Shown here piece after piece: positions 1 to 6,002 of a stretch of 6,002 bases of DNA. The stretch comes from Flavonifractor avistercoris. Lineage in GTDB: Bacteria > Bacillota > Clostridia > Oscillospirales > Oscillospiraceae. The stretch is from positions 1 through 6,002 of the forward strand of contig DWXT01000059.1 of assembly GCA_019119085.1 (NCBI GenBank). The letters are read 5' to 3'. The first letter of the stretch is position 1, and every line of letters starts with the position of its first letter. Position numbers and translations under genes: made by a program. The notes beneath the pieces were generated by a model. It searched no databases and was not told where the DNA came from. It was given only the letters and a program-made list of their open reading frames with translations.

Positions 1-252
1 ATCCGCATGGACGCGGATTTGAAGGCACAGGCCGACGCCCTGTTTGCGGAACTCGGCATGAATTTATCCACGGCGTTCAACATCTTCGTGCGCCAGTCGC
101 TTCGTGAGGGCGGCATTCCCTTTGAAGTGAAGCTGGAACAGCCCAACAAAGAAACGATTGCTGCCATGCTGGAAGCGGAAAGGATTGCAAAAGACCCGTC
201 TGTAAAGGGCTACAATGACCTTGACGAGTTGTTTGCCGACCTGAAAAAATGA
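1..252 (+). CDS. dinJ: RelB/DinJ-family antitoxin (5' end outside window)
   Basis: Antitoxin of a type II toxin-antitoxin pair. It would bind and neutralise the downstream YafQ-like toxin and, in this family, repress its own promoter. The frame is open from the first base (codons I-R before the first Met at 7). Family members usually read N-I-R-M-D near residues 5-12, so the true start most likely lies a few codons upstream of the window and the Met at 7 is internal. The visible N-terminal half (MDADLKAQADALFAELGMNL, then STAFNIFVRQ) is the DinJ ribbon-helix-helix DNA-binding domain. The charged C-terminal half ending LDELFADLKK is the segment that wraps the toxin in this family. The stop overlaps the toxin start as ATGA (249-252), so the two are translationally coupled. 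The promoter and operator are not in the window. Family assignment is firm; the exact start is unknown. Confidence 0.9.
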   Translation: MRMDADLKAQADALFAELGMNLSTAFNIFVRQSLREGGIPFEVKLEQPNKETIAAMLEAERIAKDPSVKGYNDLDELFADLKK

Positions 253-539
253 GGAAAACAAAGTACACCGTCAAGTACACAACCGGCTTTAAGAAGGACT
301 ACAAACGGGCAATCAAGCGCGGCCTGAAAATCGAACTGCTGGAGCAGGTCGTGGCGCTGCTGGCGATGGGCGAACCGCTGCCGGAGAAGAATCGCGATCA
401 CGATCTGTCCGGCGATTGGGTGGGCCATCGGGAATGTCACATTCTCCCAGGCTGGCTGCTCATTTACCGTATCGAGGATGATGTGCTGGTGCTAACGCTG
501 GCCCGTACCGGGTCGCACAGCGACTTGTTCGGCAAATAA
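249..539 (+). CDS. yafQ: YafQ-type mRNA interferase toxin
   Basis: Toxin of the DinJ-YafQ pair, 96 residues, RelE/ParE superfamily. Known members are ribosome-dependent endoribonucleases that cut translated mRNA. The C-terminal half matches E. coli YafQ closely: RDH (H51), ECH (H64), the W69-L-L-I-Y strand and the terminal ARTGSHSDLF block (H90) line up with E. coli H50, H63, W68 and H87. Position 68 is Gly (codon GGC) where E. coli has D67, a residue described as part of the active site. This is one base away from an Asp codon and may alter or weaken activity. There is no recognisable Shine-Dalgarno before the ATG, and the start overlaps the antitoxin stop (ATGA), so translation probably depends on coupling. 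The gene is followed within 10 bases by a terminator, so the module is a two-gene operon. Family assignment is firm; activity is uncertain because of the substitution. Confidence 0.93.
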   Translation: MRKTKYTVKYTTGFKKDYKRAIKRGLKIELLEQVVALLAMGEPLPEKNRDHDLSGDWVGHRECHILPGWLLIYRIEDDVLVLTLARTGSHSDLFGK

Positions 540-547
540 ACCGTCTG

Positions 548-580
548 CCGCTGTATGGGGAAACCTGTACGGCGGTTTTT
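548..580 (+). terminator. Intrinsic terminator of the toxin-antitoxin operon
   Basis: CCGCTGTA (548-555) pairs with TACGGCGG (568-575) through one G-U pair. The loop is about 12 bases and can be tightened by two further wobble pairs. The 3' arm runs directly into TTTTT (576-580). It begins 8 bases after the toxin stop. Confidence 0.85.
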
Positions 581-744
581 CTGTGTGTAACAACACAAGC
601 CTTTCAATGCTACCTCCGACGATTCAATTTTGTCGTTGGAAATAATGCTCCTACCCCTGAGCTTAGACTTCTGACCGGATAAAGGGAGTTCTGCGTAATG
701 ATGCAGAACTCCCTCTGGCTTTATCATTCGGTGTAAATTTCGAC
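581..744. other. Non-coding spacer with small hairpins
   Basis: No credible gene is visible between the terminator and the ATPase promoter. The sequence is more AT-rich than the flanking genes. Besides the large hairpin at 678-725 it can form two small stems: TGTGT/ACACA (84-88 and 93-97 of the 500s, i.e. 584-588/593-597), and CCGACGA/TCGTTGG (616-622/633-639, one G-U pair, 10-base loop). Neither is followed by a T run. They may be chance or a remnant of a mobile or structured element. Confidence 0.4.
678..725. repeat. Large inverted repeat upstream of the ATPase promoter
   Basis: A perfect 12-base inverted repeat, AGGGAGTTCTGC (683-694) and GCAGAACTCCCT (703-714), surrounds an 8-base loop. 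The stem continues as GATAAAG (678-684, sharing two bases with the inner arm) opposite CTTTATC (719-725) across a four-base bulge, and further out ACCG (674-677) faces CGGT (729-732). No T run follows it, so a normal terminator is unlikely. It ends about 20 bases before the -35 box of the ATPase promoter. It could be a miniature inverted-repeat element, a protein-binding site or a processing structure; the sequence does not decide between these. Confidence 0.7.
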
Positions 745-773
745 TTGTTTTTTACATCAAAATGCGCTATAAT
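745..773 (+). promoter_or_regulatory. Sigma-A-type promoter for the ATPase gene
   Basis: TTGTTT (745-750) and a perfect TATAAT (768-773) are separated by 17 bases, predicting a transcription start near 780. This lies 24 bases before the chosen ATG and downstream of the first in-frame ATG at 762, which therefore cannot be used from this promoter. Confidence 0.75.
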
Positions 774-791
774 TCTCTTGAACTCCACACT

Positions 792-796
792 GGAGG
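792..796 (+). promoter_or_regulatory. Ribosome binding site that decides the ATPase start
   Basis: GGAGG lies 7 bases before the ATG at 804 and only 4 before the ATG at 801. Spacing favours 804. The upstream ATG at 762 has no Shine-Dalgarno and sits inside the promoter. Confidence 0.75.
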
Positions 797-803
797 TGTG
801 ATG

Positions 804-2102
804 ATGTACCGAAAGATCACCCAGTATCTTCTGGATTGGAAAAAGAGCCCCTACCGCCGGCCGCTGATTTTGCAGGGGGCGCGGCAGGTGGGCAAGACCT
901 ATGCTCTTCTGGAGTTTGGAAAGGCTCACTACGAGAACGTAGCCTACTTCAATTTTGAGACCAACCCCGGCTTAGCCAGCGCCTTTGACGAGAGTCTGGA
1001 GCCCTCCTACCTGGTTCCGCTCCTCTCCCGGTTGGCGGGACAGAGCATTGTGACGGAGAAGACCCTGGTGATCTTTGACGAGGTGCAGCTCTGCGAGCGG
1101 GCTCTGACCAGCCTGAAATACTTCTGTGAGTTGGCCCCAGCCTATCATATCATCGCCTGCGGCAGTCTCCTGGGGGTGGCAGTCAACCGGCAGAAGTTCT
1201 CCTTCCCTGTGGGCAAGGTGGATATGAAAACCCTGTACCCCATGGATCTGGAGGAGTTCCTGCTGGCCTGCGGCGAGAAGGAGCTGGTGGGACAGATCCG
1301 GGACTGTTTTGCCCAGGATACCCCCATGCCCGCAGTCCTCCACGAGACGGCGCTGAACTACTACCGGCAATATCTGCTGGTGGGCGGTATGCCCGACTGC
1401 GTCAGCAAATTCATTGAGACCCACGACTATGTCCTGGTCCGGCATATCCAGGACACCCTTCTGGCGGCTTACCTCAACGACATGAGCAAGTACAACAAGG
1501 AGAACGAAACCAAGAAGACCCGGCTGGTTTATGACAATATCACCGTCCAGCTCTCCAAGAAGAACACCCGTTTCCAGTACAAGCTGGTCAAGAAGGGCGG
1601 GCGGGCCTCGGAGTTTGAAAACGCCATCGAGTGGCTGGTCCTCTCCGGAATCGTCACCCGCATCTACCGGGTGGAGCAGGTCAAGAAGCCCCTGGAGAAC
1701 TACCGGGACATTGACGCCTTCAAGACCTATGTCTCCGATGTGGGCCTGCTGTGCGCCAAGAAGGAGATCGTCCCGGCGGACATTCTGTATCCCACCCACG
1801 AGCTGGACGACTTCAAGGGCGGGATGACAGAGAACTACGTGTGTACCCAGCTCACCGCCAGCGGCTATACCAGCTACTACTGGACAGCGGAGCGGGGCGG
1901 ATATGAAATCGACTTCCTGATCCAGCGGGAGGGTGCCATCCTCCCCATCGAAGTGAAGGCCGGGGAGCACACCAAGGCCAGGAGCCTGGAGGTCTATCAA
2001 AAGGCCTTTCAGCCGGAGCAGTCCGTCCGGCTGTCCACTAAAAATTTTGGTCTGGAGAACGGGCTGAAATCGGTGCCCCTGTATGCCTGCTTCTGCATCT
2101 GA
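804..2102 (+). CDS. AAA_14/DUF4143-family ATPase
   Basis: A 432-residue P-loop ATPase of the widespread bacterial and archaeal AAA_14 plus DUF4143 family, whose cellular role is not established. The N-terminus is MYRKITQYLLDWKKSP, typical of the family. Walker A is GARQVGKT (25-32), Walker B is LVIFDE (88-93), and a sensor-like ACGSLLG follows at 118-124. The C-terminal domain ends with a PD-(D/E)xK-like core: E368-x-D370 before a strand, then E383-V-K385 in PIEVKAGEHTKA, the signature seen in restriction-like nuclease folds. Whether it cuts DNA is unknown. Length is within the usual range and no frameshift is visible. The gene has its own promoter and is the only gene in its unit, with a weak hairpin after the stop. 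It is less GC-rich than ddh and typA and sits between a toxin-antitoxin pair and a truncated gene, which suggests horizontal acquisition (inference). Confidence 0.93.
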   Translation: MYRKITQYLLDWKKSPYRRPLILQGARQVGKTYALLEFGKAHYENVAYFNFETNPGLASAFDESLEPSYLVPLLSRLAGQSIVTEKTLVIFDEVQLCERALTSLKYFCELAPAYHIIACGSLLGVAVNRQKFSFPVGKVDMKTLYPMDLEEFLLACGEKELVGQIRDCFAQDTPMPAVLHETALNYYRQYLLVGGMPDCVSKFIETHDYVLVRHIQDTLLAAYLNDMSKYNKENETKKTRLVYDNITVQLSKKNTRFQYKLVKKGGRASEFENAIEWLVLSGIVTRIYRVEQVKKPLENYRDIDAFKTYVSDVGLLCAKKEIVPADILYPTHELDDFKGGMTENYVCTQLTASGYTSYYWTAERGGYEIDFLIQREGAILPIEVKAGEHTKARSLEVYQKAFQPEQSVRLSTKNFGLENGLKSVPLYACFCI

Positions 2103-2109
2103 ATGAATC

Positions 2110-2143
2110 GCGGCCCCTGGAGCCCTAGAGCCCCAAGGGCCGC
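2110..2143 (+). terminator. Hairpin after the ATPase gene, at the junction
   Basis: GCGGCCCCTGG (2110-2120) pairs with CCAAGGGCCGC (2133-2143) with a single mismatch; the outer seven pairs are perfect and the loop is 12 bases. It starts 8 bases after the ATPase stop. No T run follows (TATCTTACATC), so it would be a poor intrinsic terminator and read-through into the downstream genes is possible. It may instead be a trace of the rearrangement at this border. Confidence 0.45.
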
Positions 2144-2158
2144 TATCTTACATCACCC

Positions 2159-2746
2159 TGGGGCAACGAGGACACCCAGCAGCTCATCGACATTCTGGGC
2201 CGGTACGACGTGAAGGCCACCTTCTTCGTGGTGGGGGAGTGGGTGGACAAATATCCGGAGTCGGTGAAGGCCCTGGCCGATGCGGGCCACGAGGTGATGA
2301 ACCACTCCAACACCCACGCTCACTTCTCCCAACTGTCCACCGACGAGATTATCGCCGACGTGACCGCCTGCAACGACAAGATTGAGGCGGTCACCGGCGT
2401 GCGCCCCACCCTGATCCGCCCGCCCTACGGGGAATATGACGACCACGTGATCACCGCCATCCGCTCCATGGGCATGGAGCCCATCCAGTGGGACGTGGAC
2501 AGCCTGGACTGGAAGGAGCTCTCCGCGGCGGAGATCACCGAGCGGGTCACCACCAAGGTGCAGCCCGGCTCCATTGTCCTGTTCCACAACGCGGCCATCC
2601 ACACGCCGGAGGCCCTGCCCGGCATTCTGGAGGCCCTGCTCCAGGAGGGGTACACCTTTGTCCCCATCTCGGAGCTGATCCTCCCCGGCGCATACAACGC
2701 CGACTACACCATCGACCACACCGGGCGGCAGTGCCCGGCCCGGTGA
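2159..2746 (+). pseudogene. Polysaccharide deacetylase (PdaB-like, CE4), 5'-truncated
   Basis: Remnant of a NodB-type (CE4) deacetylase, a family that removes acetyl groups from peptidoglycan or related sugars, often in sporulation. Homology starts abruptly at W-G-N-E-D-T (2159 on), which in intact PdaB-like proteins follows the T-F-D motif. Here the frame reads S-P before it and meets a TAG at 2126-2128. The N-terminal anchor and catalytic motif 1 Asp are therefore missing. Everything after is kept: ATFFVVG, motif 2 HSNTH (about 2303-2317), motif 3 RPPYG (about 2417-2431), motif 4 DVDSLDW, and motif 5 IVLFHN. A GTG at 2210 could start a 178-residue fragment but has no ribosome site. Codon use matches ddh, so the decay is recent. 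The preceding bases in another frame read I-T-L, compatible with a short internal deletion of motif 1. The stop overlaps the ddh ribosome site, so the two genes once formed an operon. Confidence 0.85.
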
Positions 2747-2751
2747 GGAGG
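2746..2751 (+). promoter_or_regulatory. Ribosome binding site of ddh
   Basis: A perfect AGGAGG overlaps the last base of the deacetylase stop codon and lies 5 bases before the ATG at 2757. This fixes the ddh start and shows translational linkage to the upstream frame. Confidence 0.85.
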
Positions 2752-2756
2752 CGGCC

Positions 2757-3749
2757 ATGGAACGGCTCCGCGTTGGTATTTTGGGCTTCGGCAACCTGGG
2801 CCGGGGGGCGGCGGCGGCCGTGTCCCAGAGCCCGGACATGGCCCTGGCCGGCATCTTCACCCGCCGTCCGCCGGAGCAGGTGGCGGCGGAGGCGGGGGGA
2901 ATGCCGGTCTGCCCCGCCGCCCTGCTGGAGGAGGGCGGGCCGCCGGTGGATGTGCTCCTCCTCTGCGGGGGCAGCGCCGGGGATCTCCCCCGGCAGAGCC
3001 CCCGGTACGCCGGGCGCTTCCACATCGTGGACAGCTTCGACACCCACGCCCGCGCACCGGAGCACTTTGCCGCCGTGGATGCCGCCGCCCGGCGGGGCGG
3101 CAGGGCGGCGGTGATCTGTGCCGGGTGGGATCCCGGCCTGTTCTCCGTCCTGCGGGCCCTGGCCCTGGCGGCCCTCCCCCGGGGGGAGAGCCACACCTTC
3201 TGGGGGGAGGGGGTCAGCCAGGGGCACTCGGAGGCCGTCCGCCGCCTGCCCGGCGTCCTGGACGCCCGGGCGTACACCGTGCCCGTCCCCGACGCTCTGG
3301 AGGCCGCCCAGGCGGGGGAGGGGGCGGAGCTGACCCCCGGCTCGATGCACCGGCGGGTGTGCTATGTGGCGCTGGAGGAGGGGGCGGAGCCGGAGGCCGT
3401 CCGGCGGGCCATTGTCACCATGCCCCACTATTTTGCGGACTACGACACCACGGTGCGCTTCGTCACCCGGGAAGAGCTGGCCCGTGACCACAGCGGCCTG
3501 CCCCACGGGGGGCTGGTGCTGCGCACCGGCCGCACCGGGCGGGGGGAGGCCCACCGGGCCGGCCTGGAGTTCCGGCTGCGCCTGGACTCCAACCCGGAGT
3601 TCACCGGCGGCGTGCTGGCCGCCTGCGCCCGGGCGGCCTGGCGGCTGGGTCAGGCGGGGGAGTACGGCTGCAAAACCCTCCTGGACATCCCGCCCGCCCT
3701 GCTCCTGCCCTTTGACCGGGGGGAGGAGGGGTACTGGAAGCTGATCTGA
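2757..3749 (+). CDS. ddh: meso-diaminopimelate D-dehydrogenase
   Basis: NADPH-dependent enzyme (EC 1.4.1.16) that reductively aminates L-tetrahydrodipicolinate (as its open amino-keto form) to meso-diaminopimelate in one step. It supplies lysine and the peptidoglycan cross-link residue and bypasses the acylase routes. The 330-residue length fits the family. The Rossmann motif GFGNLG is at 10-15, with IFTRR (33-37) placed to hold the NADPH 2'-phosphate. The substrate-site blocks of C. glutamicum Ddh are all present: VDSFDTH (91-97), AGWDPG (122-127), HTFWGEGVSQGHS (146-158), MPHYF, and LPHGG. The sequence is very GC-rich, like typA. The start is set by AGGAGG 5 bases upstream. It lies 10 bases after the broken deacetylase, with which it shares a cell-wall theme. 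No promoter is seen directly in front, so expression may depend on an internal promoter or on read-through from the ATPase. It is convergent with typA. Confidence 0.95.
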   Translation: MERLRVGILGFGNLGRGAAAAVSQSPDMALAGIFTRRPPEQVAAEAGGMPVCPAALLEEGGPPVDVLLLCGGSAGDLPRQSPRYAGRFHIVDSFDTHARAPEHFAAVDAAARRGGRAAVICAGWDPGLFSVLRALALAALPRGESHTFWGEGVSQGHSEAVRRLPGVLDARAYTVPVPDALEAAQAGEGAELTPGSMHRRVCYVALEEGAEPEAVRRAIVTMPHYFADYDTTVRFVTREELARDHSGLPHGGLVLRTGRTGRGEAHRAGLEFRLRLDSNPEFTGGVLAACARAAWRLGQAGEYGCKTLLDIPPALLLPFDRGEEGYWKLI

Positions 3750-3767
3750 CCGATCCCCGCGCAAAAC

Positions 3768-3802
3768 AAAAAGCCCGAACCCGGCTCTGCCGGGTTCGGG
3801 CT
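3768..3802 (-). terminator. Strong intrinsic terminator, T run on the minus side
   Basis: A perfect 13-bp stem, AGCCCGAACCCGG (3772-3784) and CCGGGTTCGGGCT (3790-3802), has a 5-base loop. On the minus strand it is followed by TTTTTGTTTT. On the plus strand no T run follows, but the stem alone may still slow transcription leaving ddh, whose stop is 22 bases away. It may act as a second stop for typA transcripts or in both directions. Confidence 0.8.
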
Positions 3803-3811
3803 CAGCATGTC

Positions 3812-3834
3812 AAAAAACCTCCCTCGGGGGGAAG
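3812..3834 (-). terminator. Possible second minus-strand terminator
   Basis: Read on the minus strand, CTTCCC (3834-3829), a 5-base loop and GGGAGG (3823-3818, one G-U pair) run into TTTTTT (3817-3812). The stem is short. It lies just before the strong terminator at 3768-3802 in the typA direction. Confidence 0.45.
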
Positions 3835-3844
3835 CCTCGCAGAG

Positions 3845-3868
3845 TTCCGTCATCCGCAGATGACGGAA
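3845..3868. repeat. Perfect 10-bp hairpin TTCCGTCATC/GATGACGGAA
   Basis: TTCCGTCATC (3845-3854) and GATGACGGAA (3859-3868) are separated by CGCA. No T run follows on either strand. The core CCGTCAT recurs at 3881-3887 and 4037-4043 in direct orientation, so this belongs to a repeat cluster rather than being a lone terminator. Confidence 0.75.
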
Positions 3869-3882
3869 TAAAACCAAAATCC

Positions 3883-3987
3883 GTCATTTCCGGGGACACC
3901 AACCTTTCCCGCGCAGCATAGCTGCGCGGCCTACGCTAAAAATGTGCCACCGGCACATTTTCTTTACGCTGCGGCCTCGGAAATGAC
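3883..3987. repeat. Palindromic element bounded by GTCATTTCCG/CGGAAATGAC
   Basis: Perfect 10-base inverted ends (3883-3892 and 3978-3987) enclose two perfect hairpins. The first is CCGCGCAGC/GCTGCGCGG (3909-3917/3921-3929, 3-base loop). The second is AAAATGTGCC/GGCACATTTT (3939-3948/3952-3961, 3-base loop). The second is flanked by T runs in both directions (TTTTC on plus, TTTTT on minus), so it could terminate transcription from either side. The layout suggests a dispersed non-coding palindromic repeat; no coding capacity is visible. Confidence 0.65.
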
Positions 3988-3995
3988 ACTTCTCG

Positions 3996-4042
3996 TGACG
4001 GGAGGGGCGAGCATTTCGCCAGAAATCGAGTCCCTTCCGTCA
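3996..4042. repeat. Long imperfect hairpin TGACGGGAGGG/CCCTTCCGTCA
   Basis: An 11-bp stem with one G-U pair (3996-4006 and 4032-4042) encloses an inner stem ATTTC/GAAAT (4013-4017/4022-4026) with a GCCA loop. The outer arms carry the same CCGTCA core as the hairpin at 3845-3868. Confidence 0.6.
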
Positions 4043-4054
4043 TGCAGCCTTCCT

Positions 4055-4082
4055 CGAAAAAGTGGCTTCGGCCACTTTTTCG
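4055..4082 (-). terminator. Intrinsic terminator of typA (usable in both directions)
   Basis: A perfect 12-bp stem, CGAAAAAGTGGC (4055-4066) and GCCACTTTTTCG (4071-4082), has a TTCG loop on the plus strand. It begins 6 bases after the typA stop, and the minus-strand 3' arm ends in TTTTTCG. The plus strand also ends in TTTTT, so it can stop transcripts coming from ddh. Confidence 0.8.
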
Positions 4083-4088
4083 ACGGCC

Positions 4089-5915
<1,827 letters not shown>

Positions 5916-5923
5916 CTCTCGTT

Positions 5924-5929
5924 CTCCTT
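5924..5929 (-). promoter_or_regulatory. Ribosome binding site of typA
   Basis: On the minus strand AAGGAG lies 8 bases before the ATG at 5915-5913, supporting that start. Confidence 0.85.
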
Positions 5930-5936
5930 ATTGTCT

Positions 5937-5953
5937 GGCTGTTTTGCACAGCC
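5937..5953 (-). other. Small leader hairpin before typA
   Basis: GGCTGT (5937-5942) and ACAGCC (5948-5953) form a 6-bp stem with a 5-base loop, just upstream of the typA ribosome site. No T run follows. It could influence leader folding or be chance. Confidence 0.35.
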
Positions 5954-5982
5954 CATAAACTACCATGGGAATGTGGACACAA
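5954..5982 (-). promoter_or_regulatory. Weak candidate promoter for typA
   Basis: On the minus strand TTGTGT (5982-5977) and TTTATG (5959-5954) are 17 bases apart. The -35 is fair and the -10 poor. The real promoter could also lie beyond the window edge. Confidence 0.3.
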
Positions 5983-5988
5983 TTCCCA
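5966..5988. promoter_or_regulatory. Interrupted palindrome in the typA upstream region
   Basis: TGGGAATGTG (5966-5975), GA, then CACAATTCCCA (5978-5988) is a near-perfect palindrome with one extra base in the right arm. It overlaps the candidate -35 box, which would suit an operator, but no known regulator site is recognised. Confidence 0.4.
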
Positions 5989-6002
5989 CATCCGATCAAA
6001 AC

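Noticed and set aside
464..727. 87-residue minus-strand frame in the spacer after the toxin
   Set aside because: It crosses the terminator and hairpins, overlaps the toxin 3' end, and lacks any recognisable motif.
762..803. Extra 14 N-terminal residues of the ATPase from ATG 762
   Set aside because: This start lies between the -35 and -10 boxes and has no Shine-Dalgarno; GGAGG at 792-796 fits the ATG at 804.
972..2000. Long 342-residue open frame on the minus strand inside the ATPase
   Set aside because: It is fully antisense to a gene with intact Walker motifs, shows no recognisable domain, and is an expected shadow of GC-biased codons.
2210..2746. Deacetylase fragment as an intact gene starting at GTG 2210
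   Set aside because: There is no ribosome site before the GTG, and homology continues upstream of it to 2159. The fragment lacks motif 1, so an intact functional enzyme is unlikely.
2488..3114. Plus-strand 208-residue frame across the deacetylase-ddh border
   Set aside because: It is out of frame with both recognised proteins and Arg/Pro/Gly-rich with no motif.
2153..3764. Two large minus-strand open frames (374 and 405 residues) over the deacetylase remnant and ddh
   Set aside because: They are low-complexity Gly/Pro/Arg/Ala-rich translations opposite genuine motifs, caused by the very high GC content.
3650..3877. 75-residue minus-strand frame over the end of ddh
   Set aside because: It runs through the strong terminator stem and the end of ddh, with no motif to support it.
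3845..4043. Repeated CCGTCAT motif as a CRISPR array
   Set aside because: The copies are short, differ in orientation and are unevenly spaced as hairpin arms. There are no regular spacers and no cas genes.

Overview
The window looks like a chromosomal segment from a GC-rich, Gram-positive gut-type clostridium (Oscillospiraceae, Flavonifractor/Lawsonibacter-like). This assignment is an inference from the very GC-rich housekeeping genes, the AGGAGG-type ribosome sites, a meso-DAP dehydrogenase, a PdaB-like deacetylase remnant and a clostridial-type TypA. No sequence search was possible.

Left part (1-2102) is an accessory block that is less GC-rich than the rest. It holds a RelB/DinJ-type antitoxin (5' end cut by the window edge) overlapping a YafQ-type mRNA-interferase toxin by ATGA, with a clear intrinsic terminator behind it. 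A roughly 220-base non-coding spacer follows, with several hairpins and a good sigma-A-like promoter. That promoter drives a single AAA_14/DUF4143 ATPase with a C-terminal PD-(D/E)xK-like segment. The promoter position shows that the first in-frame ATG (762) cannot be the start; 804 is the likely one.

Middle part (2103-3749) begins with a hairpin-bearing junction. It is followed by a polysaccharide deacetylase that has lost its N-terminus and catalytic motif 1 but keeps everything downstream, which marks an insertion/deletion scar. Ten bases after its stop lies an intact meso-diaminopimelate dehydrogenase (ddh), which makes the lysine and cell-wall precursor meso-DAP. The old deacetylase-ddh operon appears to have lost its original upstream promoter.

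Right part (3750-6002) is a roughly 340-base intergenic region packed with inverted repeats, including at least two intrinsic terminators pointing leftwards. The complete typA/bipA translational GTPase is on the minus strand, convergent with ddh. Its leader has a good ribosome site and an interrupted palindrome over a weak candidate promoter.

No clearly new multi-gene system is visible. The most unusual points are the YafQ Asp-to-Gly change at a known active-site position, the decapitated deacetylase at the accessory-block border, and the compound palindromic element between ddh and typA.
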